Shown in pieces: positions 33,246-46,100 of a stretch of 64,000 nucleotides of DNA. This DNA comes from Mermis nigrescens (taxonomy: Eukaryota; Nematoda; Enoplea; Mermithida; Mermithidae), in NCBI GenBank assembly GCA_036768485.1, contig JAVLUZ010000154.1, forward strand, positions 25,161,637 to 25,225,636, read 5' to 3'. The position numbers and the translations under genes are program-made. Numbering within the stretch: position 1 is the stretch's first letter; every line of letters begins with the position of its first letter. The notes under the pieces were generated by a model. The model had not been told where the DNA came from. It saw only the letters and a program-made list of their open reading frames with translations, and searched no databases.

Positions 33246-36200
33246 GTAAGTAAGATTTGTTTTTTCCTTATACTGTGCTTAACCAACGGGCCCGTAGTTG
33301 GCCTTTAGCATTTGAGCGTCGACTAGAATTTTTTATTGCACATAATTCGTAAACTACTAGCAGACGGACAAAAGGACAAAAAATAATGACGTTTTTGACT
33401 ATCCTTCAGCGAGTGTAGACATGGAGAAGAAAAATTTTAATTATTTCCAGGAGTTCCAACCACACATGGGCGTGGGGGGTTTGGGGGTATGCACCCCTCC
33501 CCAGAAGTTGAAATACCCTCCCCCCAGAAATCAAAATCCCCCCAGAAAATTTTTTTTGCTTTTTTAGCAATTTTTTGATGCCATTGGATAGTGCTCGATG
33601 AGAAACGTCGAAAAATGGTGTTCTTTCGCCATACGACTACTTTTAAGACCATTTTTTGACCTTTGAAAATTTTTTCACCCCTCCAGAAATTTTTTCACCC
33701 CCCCAGAATTTTGGTGCTGCCCACCTATGGTTCCAACTGCTAAAATCATTTTGAGCATATCAATGCTTGACCCTGCGTTTAAGCTGTTTTGTACTCAATT
33801 TGTACATTACAAAAGAAACAATATAGAAAATGGATAATCATTCGCATTTGGGAATATTTAAAGCTCCGGCCCGTACAACTCTGGGCTTGCAAAGGTTGAT
33901 TGGTCCCCTAGTTGGGCTTAAAATGGGTTACAAGCACACCTGGGCGTGGGGGTTTGGGGGGTATGCACCCCCCAGAAACCAAAATACCCCCCCCAGAAAT
34001 CAAAATACCCCCCCCAGAATTCAATTTTTGAAAATTTTTTTCGCTTTTTTCGCAATTTTTTGATGCCAATGGATAGTGCTTGATGAGAAACGTCGAAAAA
34101 TGGTGTTTTTATCACCATACCATCGTTTTTAAGGCCATTTTTTAACCTTCAAAAAAATCTTGCACCCCCCCCCACAGAAATTTCTTGCTGCCCACGTATG
34201 GTTACAAGAGACAATTTTCTTGGATTTTTGACTGTTTTTTTTCACAAAAATTATCCTATTCAAGTTAACCCTTTAGCCCGTTCAGCTTTCGTGTCATCCC
34301 GCTCTATGGACGGGTCGGAATATCCTATTGCCCAGGTGTTACTTTGCGCCGAGCAACAGCAAATTTTGATATATTCACCATGTCTTACTCAAAATCGGGC
34401 TGTTTAGAAAGCAAAACTTATACAAAAACGATAAATTTGGCGTGAAGCGCATGCAAATTTTGGGATTCTCAGCTCAGAAGTGTGCTAAAAAGCACACCTG
34501 GGCGTGGGGGGAGGCTTGGGTGGAGGGGATATGCACAACCCGAGAAATAAAAATACCCCCCATCCCCAGAATTCAATTTTTAAAAATTTTTTTCCGTTTG
34601 TTTCCCAATTTTTTGATGCCAATGGATAGTGCTCGATAAGAAACGTCGAAAAATGGTGTTTTTTCGCCATACCACCATTTTTAAGGCAATTTTTGACCTT
34701 TGAAAAATCTTACAGCCCCCCCCGGAATTTTCTTGCTGCCCAAGTATGCTAAAGACTATTCTTACAGTCTTTCAAATGTGCTTTAAGAATTCTCAACTTT
34801 ATCCAAAAGGCACTTGTAAAAAATTATCCCGAAATACTGTATAAAATATTCGTAGCAAAAAAGTTTATCGCTGTCAACTATTTACCTAAATCATTAAGAA
34901 AAAGTCACTTGTGGAGGAAGTTATTTTACAGTATCATATCATTGACACACAACCACACATGGGCTTGAGCAGTGGTTGCAAGATTTCCCAAAATCAGAAG
35001 ACCCTAAATTGAATATTTAACATGTTAGCATATTTCTTTGGATTTTAGCCAATTTAATCTACTCCAGACCCCCAGAATTCGGCTGCTGCCCGAGTACGCG
35101 CATAGCTCACAAGCGATAACTATATAATTGAAATTAGCTTCATTTGGTCGATGCCAGAACTTAATGGGAAAAACTGTAGCGCCAGTTTAAACATTTTTCG
35201 CCCGTGCGTCAAGATATGCCTGCCAATGGTGCCTATCGTTTAAAGTTCTAGAACTCGTAGCACTGTTTTTTTTTGTACAAAAGCTTCTACTTTTTTGTAC
35301 ATTCGAAAGTTTGCAAAAAACTGCCTATACTTTGCGTACAACGATGTACCAAAATCGCTGTAAAAATCTTTGTACGAGTCACAAAATCTTTGTCGCGTTC
35401 AAAAATGAAAAAGAGTGACTCATTTGGTTTACAACAAGAATTACAGCAAAAACCGCAAGAAATGAAAGCTACATTCAAAAAATGAATAGAATTACAATAG
35501 AACACGTGTAAAAAATATACTAAGACCAGACTTGCATGTAAAGTCTAGGTTTATATGACTCAGAACGGGGGAACGGAATATTTTTTGCAAAAATGACGCA
35601 AAACAATGACATAAAATTGATAAAGCTAAAAAATTATGCAAAAATGATTGAAACAAGTTAGAAAATAAAGATTAACACAGTTTTCAGTCTGTTCTGGCAT
35701 TTTGTTGGTTTTCAGGCTATTTTAGCCCAAAAATCTTCTCCGACTGACCCAACAGATCGACCATACTGCGCATATATAGTTTAGTTATTCTGTGAGAGGA
35801 GGTGAGTTAGCGAGCCAGACCAAGATGGCCTATATTACTGAAGTAAATGCTAAATTTAACGTTGAATCTGTGTCAATCCGCGTTTTCTGAACGAATTTCA
35901 AGCACTTTTGAACAAAATTTTAATGTCTATCCATTTTCCTGTATTTTTAATCGTTTTTTTCTTGAAAATGTTCCACTTTTCATATTTTGGATGTAGTTCC
36001 TGCACTCACATACCCTATTAACTCTGAAAGTGGTTTTAGTTTGATCAAGTGCATCTCTGACAAGTCTCTTTTTAGGATTACTTTATTTTAGTCATATCGA
36101 CTGGTTTTAAGAACAGCTCAGCAATAGCAAAACGATTCAATGAAAGGCTGGGCCACATGACGAATTTTATGATCCTGCTTAATGAACAAAGTGAGCTTCG

Positions 36201-39200
36201 CCTTGCACAGCTATGCATGAATAGAGCGATGGAGTGGAGTAGATCACCTCTGGTCACACGTATTTCTGTAGTCTAATTCACAAAACCTTGTGCATGGAAT
36301 TCAATTTACAGCGAAAATGGTTTCCATGCAGCTCACTGTAGCACAATTTTGTATTATAGAACTTCATATGAATAGTCATTGCTATGCACAATATTGTGAT
36401 TACTACTTCAGTTTTAACCGCTTTTGTAATCGATTAACATTGACTTAAGAATTGTGATCCAATCCCAAGGTCTTGTGAAACAGAAAATAGTACTTTACGT
36501 ATTTCTGTTTATATATTAAGGGCAGGTGTAAGTGACAATTTAAATCTTGGTAGGTTTTAACAATGTCCGTAAGCCAGCAGTGATTAATCAGAGTTATCCT
36601 CGGTAGAAAGCGTTAGAATGCTGTATTCAGGAAACTTCGATTTTTTTAAACTAATATAGAAGGGGAAATATAAAGAGGGTTATTGAAGTTACTCCTTGAA
36701 CTATAAGCACATTGTTTTGTCTTAAATTTGTAGCCATGTTCTCACGTTTTCCGATATTAGAATACCTTTTCAAAATGTATTAGGTACTAAAAACCAATTT
36801 TTCAATTAAATTGAGACACTGTTAAATAATCCAAAAAGGGTTAGACATCTGATGCATCTTTGAATTTAAGAGTGTTTCGAAAAATATTGGTAATGACAGG
36901 AATCACGTAATTTTAAGACATCAGTTTACATTCGAGTGATACATGAATGTATTATGATTAAACTTCATGCTTGGCAGATTATCTAAGCACAAAGACGAGT
37001 AATAAAGCCCTGCTCTAAATATTCTTTTGTTTCATTTTAGGAAATATTTAGCTGTTATCTACTGTATCAAATGATACATAATCTAGGAGAATGTAAACTC
37101 TGTAAATATTGTTTTCTGTAAGATTTAGGAGATGTGTCTCAAATAATATGAACAGGGACGTCAATAAAAAATAGTGCGATTTTCACATGATTAGGCTGAA
37201 ACCATACAAAATAACACCAAAATTTGCATGCAAAGTAAAGCAAATTTAATAGTCAACAACATTAAAAGAATTAAATTAAGCAATATTTCCTTGAGTCTTA
37301 TTCTCTACAAGCAAAAATCTTAAATATTGCATTAGCAATTAAAATCATACAAGTCTTGACAACTTAGAATCACTCAAATAAATGAATGTTCTACTATCTA
37401 TGTTAAATGATCTGCAGATCTGTAATTAGTATCCAGAACTTATAATATACTCATAAGTAAAGTGAGCGGATGTTTAAGTCCATAGTCCATGCTTAGATGA
37501 CGCATTCTTCAAGTTTACAAATGTCCACAGATTATTGTAAATGATTAATGATTCAACACATAAATCCCAACACTCTATTATTCACGATGATCATAGGTAG
37601 CTCGATAGCGCTACCTTCAAGGGAATCCGGACAATTGGTAAGAAAACAATTCGTAGGAGGACAACTGGTAGGATGACAATTCGTAGAAAGACAATTTGTT
37701 GTATAGGTCAATTGGTAGGATACCAACTAGTAGGTATCGAATGTAAATAATCGTAGGTGGCAAAAAGTGCAGTAAAGTGAACAAGAGGTAAAAAATGGGT
37801 TAATTTCGGTCAACATGTCACAGTGGTCAAAATTATTTAAGGTTAAATGTCAGGAGAGTTGTGGTCGCTATTTTTCATGATTTCGTTGACTTGTTGCTAA
37901 ATGACCGAATTTTACTTGACTGAGCGTGGAAAAAGAAAGCTAAGTTTTGACGGATATGCTTACAATCGAGAAGCTGAACTTACTGGACTTGCGGAAAACG
38001 TACGACATGCAAAGCTAGGGCACATACTGACTTTGGTGCCGAGCATGGCGACAGAGTAACAATCCGGGGAAATCATTCTCATGCACAGCAATTTTTTTAA
38101 GTAGCGAAAGCTTGAACCACTTTGAAATCAATTAGCCATACATGTAACAGGGAGATAGGGGCATCGCTCCACCTAAGATGGGTCCGTCTCCCCCACTCCC
38201 AACCGTCCGGACCACACCTGGGCGTGGGGGGTTTGGGAGTATGCACCCCCGAGAAACCAAAATACCCCCAGAAATCAAAATACCCCCCAGAATTCAAATT
38301 TTAAAATTTTTTTTCGTTTTTTCGCAATTTTTTGATGCCAATGGATAGTGCTCGATGAGAAACGTCTAAAAATGGTGTTTTTTCGCCATACCACCATTTT
38401 AAGGCAATTTTTTGACCTTTGAAAAATCTTGCATCACCCAGAATTTTCTCGCTGCCCACGTATAGTCCGGACTCGAGAAAAAACATGAAATTTTTAGCGA
38501 TTTTTCGCGATTTTTGGGCCAAAATCGCACAATAATAAAAAATATCCCCCAGAAGCCCATTGCTCTGGTCGCATTAACCCTCTCCTTCATCTGAGCATGA
38601 TTTTTGTGCTGTTCGTGTGTGATTAAGCTTCATATAATTTGATTTCATTTATCGTGGTACTGCATCCTACGAATTGTCCTCCGACCAATTGTCCTATCCT
38701 ACAAATTGTCACCCTACCAATTGTCCTCCTACCAGTTGTCGTTCTACGAATTGTCTTCCTACGAATTGTCCTAGACCCACCTTCAAGATACTTGGCCATC
38801 CTTTTTTCTTATATGTTTATCACAGCGAGTGCGAAATTTGTGTCCCACTCACAGCAACAACGGCACATACCTGGGAGATGCGGTTTTTTAATCGATAGAT
38901 AATTTAAAAACTCGATGTTGGTTTTTTGTTTTTTGTTTACACTCAATACCGATTTAGCAATGAGTGTGTAAAGTGTAAACCGAAAAACGAAATAATTTGC
39001 GGCGGGCCAATTTTTTTAAATGTTGTGCCTGAGCTGTAGATTACGAATCTGACCTTAGAATTTCTTTACACTCAATGATTGTTGCACAAAAGTGTAAAGT
39101 ATACGTGTTTTTAATTCTTTGTGTGTGACACAGCTTATCTAACTCAATTTTGGTTTGTATGCAGTCCAATATGTTCCATAATGTAAAGGGTTACAATATC

Positions 39201-42200
39201 TCGAGGCCAAATTTTTTTCTCTATAAATGCAATATTTCTTGATCTGTGATCGTTTTAGTGTAAAGGGTTCGAGGCGACACACTAAATTTCTTCAGCTACT
39301 CCGCCAAGCAGGCGGAACATGCTAATTATGCTTAAAATGTGCCATGACCTTAGCGTTACAATTCCCAGTTTATTTTGTTTCTATACACCCAATATTGCGT
39401 TATTAGCACAAGTGTAAAGTTTACAATGAGTGACTAAGTATCAAAATCCGGGGATATGTTGGGCTCGAGCAAGTGGCTGACGTGTCCGTTCTCGCATGTG
39501 GATTTAAAAAAGAATACTGGGTTCAACTCTTCTGAATACTGACTTTTTTCATTCTTTTAATTCTTTTGCCAAAACCATGCACTTCATATAACTTATTCAT
39601 CTATTTGGGTCAAGTAATCCGCTGGTTTCTTCATTTATCGTCTTGTAACACTCCAAATTTATGTTTACTATTTTCTTTTAGGGTCAGTATTTAATAATAG
39701 GTAGCGCGTTAGCGCGTACTCATAATATACTTGGGTACTCCCAACACCTGTGCACCCTTACAGCTATAACGGAACATATCTGACAGGTGCTGTTTTCTTA
39801 AAGAAAGATAATAAAAAAATTCGCTGTTTTTTAAAGAAAGATAATAAAAAATTCGCTGCCTATTTTTTTGTTTTTCGTTACACTCAAAACTGACTGTGTA
39901 AAGAAGCTGTAGAGTTTTGGCTTAACATTATAACATATAGCGAATTTCGGGGGTTTTTTACCTGGTTTGTGGACAACTCAGTATTGACTCTTCAAATAAT
40001 TTAATGGCATAGATTTGTAGAAGAAAGAATTCTGCAGATGATCTCCGTTTTTGTTTATTGAATTTCGGCTTAGTTCTCGAATGGGAGTGTAAAGAGTGCG
40101 AAAATCTGTGGGTGAAAAGACCCATTTTGGTCGATTTTTGGACTTGTTTATGTCTGGCAACAACTCCGATTATGAGTTTAAAGGAGTTTTTCTGACAGAA
40201 ATATACTACGGATCAAGGGCTATCTTGTGCTTACCAGCAAACTTTTCTACAATCAACACGCAGTTAGTAAAAGGAATTTAAACTTTACACTCTAGTGAAT
40301 GAGTAAAAAACAGATTTTGTCCAAGATTTCTCTGCCAACTTTTTCGGTTTCAAGTTAGGATGAATTGAATCAAATAGAAGTAAAGTAACTCCTAAGGGCT
40401 GCACGTCGAAGCTAGCTGCGTTGAAAAAACGTAATATTGAGTTGTTTATGGGGGTGTGAAGTTCGACATCTGAGGTGTAAAATGGGCGAAAAAACAGATT
40501 AATTTTCGTATTTTGATTGGTAAATCATATCAAATAGTTTGGCACATACAAACGTACTACAATCAAAGGGCTACAAACTTACCTGAACCGAATTTATTTA
40601 CACTCAATGGGGCGTTAGGATTAGATTTTTACAGTTTACAATGTGGTGAACAGTGGAAAATACGTGTTTGTCCATTTTTTTGTTCGCCACTTTCTTTATT
40701 CAGAAGTCGGACGAGGTCGAATAGGATAAAAATAAAGTACTTTTTAAGATATACGCGTCACAGCAAATTTCGTTTGTTTACATCAATATTTAGCTTTTTC
40801 GGGAGGTGTAAAGTCAAAAAAATATGGGAGTTAAACGTGTTTCTGTCTTGTTTTTTTCTGCCAAGTTGTAGGTTATGAGTCTGGAGATAATCTCAAGTCT
40901 AAAAATGAATTAGAAACCAAATATGATACGCTATTTTGTTTGCGCACAACCGTGGTGTAAAAGTGGTTTACATCTGATATTTATTTGTCCTCGGAAAATT
41001 GTAGAGACTTAATTTTTTCATAAATGTTGATCGTAATATCAGAGGAATATCAGAATTACGAATCCGACTGAAATTTTCTTTACACTTTGTGGTTGTGCAA
41101 AGTTTACACTGCATAGTAGCTTTAGTTCTAGACACTTGCAGAAGTTTGATTTTTTCTAAAGTCTAAAAATGTGCCATTAATCAAATGTGAGACGCTAGTT
41201 GAGCTCGTTTGCTAACACTCAACAGTGGTGTAAAGTATTTCACAACTGATGTTTATTTCTTCTCGGGTTATTGTGGAGACTCAATTTCTTCATAAATCTT
41301 AATCGTAATATCAGAGTAATATTACAATTACGAATTCGACTAAAATCTTCTTTACACTATGTTGTTGTGTTAAGTTTACACTGAATATTAACTTTAGTTC
41401 TAGAGCCTTGCGGGAGCTTAATTTTTTTCAAAATCTTCCACGTAAAATCAGAATTAGGAATCTGACTCTTAGTTTTCTCTACACCTAGTAGTTGTGTAAA
41501 GTTTGCACTATTCATTTGTTGTTAATATGTAGTTTATACTACAAATTTATTTTACTTGCAAGTCTGAGCGTTAGTGTTCCTTACACTTGATTTTTGTGTA
41601 AAGTTTATGCTAAAAAACTTTGATCTGTTTAAATAATATAGGTTGTCTTGTTTAAAAAGGATAATGCTTATGTTAAGAACAATATTGTTTTCCGCGTTCT
41701 TGGACTGCTGTCATTATTGTGGCATGTTACTGTATGTGTTTACTGACTGATGTACTCAAATCGTGCTAATTAAAAGTAAGGTACTAGCAAAGAAAAATGC
41801 TCTAGTGGGAGAAAAAAGATGAATATACTTGAAATTGTGGATTATTAAGGATGTAAAAGGAGGGACTAGGAAAAAGCTGCTAAAAATCATACTTTTTCTA
41901 CACAACGCAAAAAATCGCAGTGTATTCTGCGGCCTCTAAAAAAGCGTCTTTTTTAAATAATTTCCAAAGTTTCAGATAAGAGTGTATGAACGAAATCTAT
42001 GTTTACTTTTTTAAATTGCTGGCAAGATGCAACGCTGAGTAGCTTCGTTTACTGATTGATAGAAAAGTAAGTGGTATTGTATTTAAAGTTGTTTTATTTT
42101 GTTATGAGCATTATAGCACGCAAAGCAGGGGCCAATTGATTAGTGCACACAATCGTTACGGGCTTGCTAGTGTACTTACACTTATTCTGTTTCAAGTCAA

Positions 42201-43124
42201 CTTACGCGTTTTTTACTGTTGTTTTAAACCAATAATTTCTTCAATTGTCTTTTATGCATCGATGTTTGCTAATTCATTTAATTGGCTTAGAAAGACTCTT
42301 AGTTTACTCAATATCAATTCCCATAGCTACTGCATAGCTAACGTGCTGCTTTTTCAATCATTTTTATGTTCAAATATTTATTTTAATCTGTTGGCCGCAA
42401 AATATACTTCGATTTTTTGCGTTGCGTGGAGAAAGTGTGATTTTTAGCAGATTTTGCGACTTTAAGTAGCTTTTTCCTAGTCCCCTCCTTTTACATCCTT
42501 TATAATCCAGAATTCCGAGTATACTCATATTTTTTGTCCCATAATAGCATTTTTCTTTGTAAGTTTGCATATATTCAATCAATAAGCTTATGGCTCTTTG
42601 GCAAACTAATTTAATTTTCAGATCAAATAGCTTCCTACGTAAATCTGGCAGGATTCGTGCTGGCATATACGTGGAAGTTTAGGCCACCATACAAAGAGTT
42701 TGATAACATAAACAACATTGTAGAAATTGTTTGTAAAAACATGCGCTATTGTCAAATCATCAATAATGTCACTGATCCGTGCAATTGGAATAGAGGAAAA
42801 TGTCAGCAGCGACACTGGTCCAACATTTCCAAACATGGCGTCAATTGCCCTGCTAAATATTTCACCGATTGTCACAGTAGTGCTTGCCCAACAACCCAAA
42901 CATCAACAACTACATTAACAACATCCACAACTTCTACCACAACATCGACTACAACACCAACAACATCATCAACTACAACACTAACAACATCCACGACATC
43001 AACAACAACATCAACAACTTCCACCCCAACATCAACTACAACATCAACAACATCCACCACAACAACATCATCAAGCTCAACACTAGCAACATCCACAACA
43101 TCAACAACAACATCAACAACTACA

Positions 43125-43168
<44 letters not shown>

Positions 43169-46100
43169 TTCTACCACGACATCAACTACAACACCAACAA
43201 CATCCTCCATAACAACAACATCCACCAAAACATCAACCACAACTCCAACAACATCCACATCAACAACAATAACAACGTCCACCACAACATCGACTTCAAC
43301 TTCAACTTCAACAATGTCCACCACAACAACAATGTCAACTGCTGTTGCCTTGGTACTAGCATCTATTGTCATGAAGAACATTCACAGCTTTCTTGGCAAA
43401 AATATTTCACTCAGATTAAAGACGTTCCCAATCCTTACACTTTTCTATCATAGCTCTTTTTTTGTATTTGATATTGTAAAAAAGCGATGATGTTATCAAC
43501 TCCAGAAAATTTCTCAGTAATCAACATGTTTAACTTGTGATAGTGTGAATCTGGGATATTGGCAATGCTACGCCAGTTGAAGCTTAGCTTGATGTGTAAC
43601 TTTTATCATCAAATTTTGTTTTTCGAAACATAGAGCTGATTAATGTCAACGAAGATAAAATTCATTGAATCTGGATTAATTATACCTGCATTTTTTTAAA
43701 CTCAGATACGTTATGTAGCGGTGAATGGAGGAAGGCATAGGGTGGTTATTTACATTTCTAATGAACTAGAAATATCTGATGCATCGTCAATTTATTGAAA
43801 TTTAATTTAAATTTAAAATAACTAGAGGTGTTGCAATTTATCACAAATGATTTTTTGTGACGTTTAAAAGCGAGTATTGCAAGCAGGAGGCACTAGTGAA
43901 TAAAGCATTTGAAAATTACCTATGACCATAGGTGGGCAGCACCAAAATTCTGGGGGGTGAAAAAATTTCTGGAGGGGGTGGAAAAATTTTCAAAGGTCAA
44001 AAAATGGTCTTAAAAGTGGTCATATGGCGAAAAAAGGGTATTTTGATTTCTGGGGGGAGGGGTATTTCAACTTCTGGAGGGTGCATACCCACCACGTCCA
44101 TGTGTGCCTATGACCATATATGGCACTTGCGCCAAAATCGGATGAAATCTAATATTGCCATACATTCACAGCTGCTGAATTCGAATTTTCTTAGAGTCTG
44201 AATATCATTACTATCGTGTTATACTGTATTCATGAGTAATTGGATTGGACATTCCTGATTTAAAAATGAAAAATTCGTTAATTGTGCGTCAAATGTGACA
44301 AGAATGCCAAAAATTAAAAAACGAAAAATGCAAAATATGCAAAAAAAGTTGAATATGTTCTGCTACATATGATCGTTTAATGTTTTCTTTTTAGTTATAT
44401 TTTATATTCATCAAAATAAGGCAGAGACAACGTTTTTTCATTCAATATAGCGTATTTCAGGCCAAAAAACAGGATGACGGCAGCGCTCTAATCTACATTT
44501 TCCTTGTCATAGTAATCTTGATTCTTCTTATTGCCGCTACCATATTGTTCATATGGAAGAAACAGAAGAAAACTCAGTTAAAAAAAGACACTCTACCTAA
44601 AGCAGTCAAAGAAGCAAAAGTCGTTAGAAAACCAGAAGTCGTAAAAGAACCGAAGATTACTGTGAGTCATAGCAATTCTATTTCGAAATTATATTGATTA
44701 CACTATTTTTCATACCTACCAGAATGCTTGGGCTAATAAAGAATCTTCGTAAGGACGATACTCAAATTTCCAATTTAATGGTAGAAAATATTTCCTTGAA
44801 ATCCGCTTGCGCGGGCTACATAATAATCTTTTCTTTTTTAAGGTACTTGGTGCAGAAGTCTACTTTAGAACTTATGATGTTTTTTTCAGAATTTAACGTG
44901 AAATAGCGCATACGCTGTCTAAATTTCTTTTTTCTGAATGAGCCGAAAAATTTGTGAAAGTGATTTATAAATCAAGTATATAATTTATTACAAAATTGAT
45001 CCTTTCATTTTTCTCGTTGGTGTTGCCTTTTGAAAGGCACAAAATTTTTGTTCACAAGAAACAACTGCCTCTAGAGCTTTTAAGCGGCAATAAATTGAAA
45101 ATTTGTGATTAAGAATTATTGTAATACATTCGTCATTATTTTTTATGAGTTACACTGACGTTGGCCCTTATTCCAAAAAAAAGTTTTGTCTCAATTTTAC
45201 ATTAATTTAAACGAATGCATCAACTATGAGGTTTTCTGAATTTTTAATGTTCGAAAGAGGCGCAGTTTAGACTTTTGATTTAAAAAGCTTTTTTTGAGAG
45301 AAAATCTCAAACGTTGAATCGCCTATGGAAGCCAGTCTCAAAGGCTGTTCAGCTACTTTTGACGCATTGCGGTGTTTTCCTGTAAGGCTTAATCAGGTCA
45401 ATCGCCATGCATCCTTAAAACGCTGGAGCCTTAAAAACGATATTGTCGCATATTTTATTAGATTAAGACAATGCAGTGAAATCCAAAAATCGCGAGAGAA
45501 AAATTTAAAAATTTACATTTTGGGGTCGATCAAATTCAAATCTGCAGGGCGTTCTGGAATATTGGGTCCAGTGAGCCAACCATACAACACATGCAACGTC
45601 TCAAAATTTTAAGATGGGTCTCCGACCATTTTTAGAGGAAAAGGGCCCTATGTTTTCGGCTGGAAACGGCCAAAAACACTCAAAAATCATCGAAAAAATG
45701 CAAGTTATTTAATAAGATCCACGGGATGAGGGTCAAAACTTTTCTGGCTCTGGAGGAAGAGGGGACGACTAACTTTTTGGGTGGGAATGATGCCCCTTCC
45801 CCTCCCCAGTAACATGTATGAGCCAGCACTCACATTCAGGCCTTACTTTTTTGAAGTAATAGTTTGGCTACGAAACCTTACATTTTCTTCCTTGATGGCT
45901 AAAAAATAAGTCGATTATTCTTTAGGCAGAGCCTCGTATGCGCAGCGTCGACGCTTCCTTATATGATCGCGCTTCAGCGTACGGCACAAAACAAGCTAAT
46001 CTGCTTCTAAAATCGGTCAAGGGTCTGTACACACTAAAACACTGTTCCCAAAGCAGATCGACGGTTCCCCAAGTATAAAATCGATAAAAACACTGAAGTC

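Larger units (their letters stand above)
33246..42621. other. Presumed large intron, transposon-rich
   Basis: It contains five minus-oriented hAT MITEs (two of them with exact palindrome-like targets), a MULE-like foldback, the TTTACAC tandem array and an inverted-repeat element, described separately. No further exon was recognised. Confidence 0.45.

Noticed and set aside
33830..34063. Open frames with QNTPPRNQNTPP-type text near 34 kb and similar ones at 38.1 and 43.9 kb
   Set aside because: They lie wholly in hAT MITE copies and reflect the G/C-rich repeats at the MITE ends.
34960..35098. A further hAT MITE copy
   Set aside because: Ends are recognisable but the core is missing and no 8 bp duplication is seen, so it is noted only as a possible relic.
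37622..38778. GGACAATT arrays as a CRISPR array
   Set aside because: Units are 14-15 bp with almost no spacer, occur in inverted pairs at the ends of a transposon and are in animal DNA.
42872..43381. Val/Asp-rich 169-residue frame on the minus strand and Asn-rich frame on the plus strand
   Set aside because: Both are shadows of the Thr-codon repeats (ACA/ACC/ACT) of the mucin exon.
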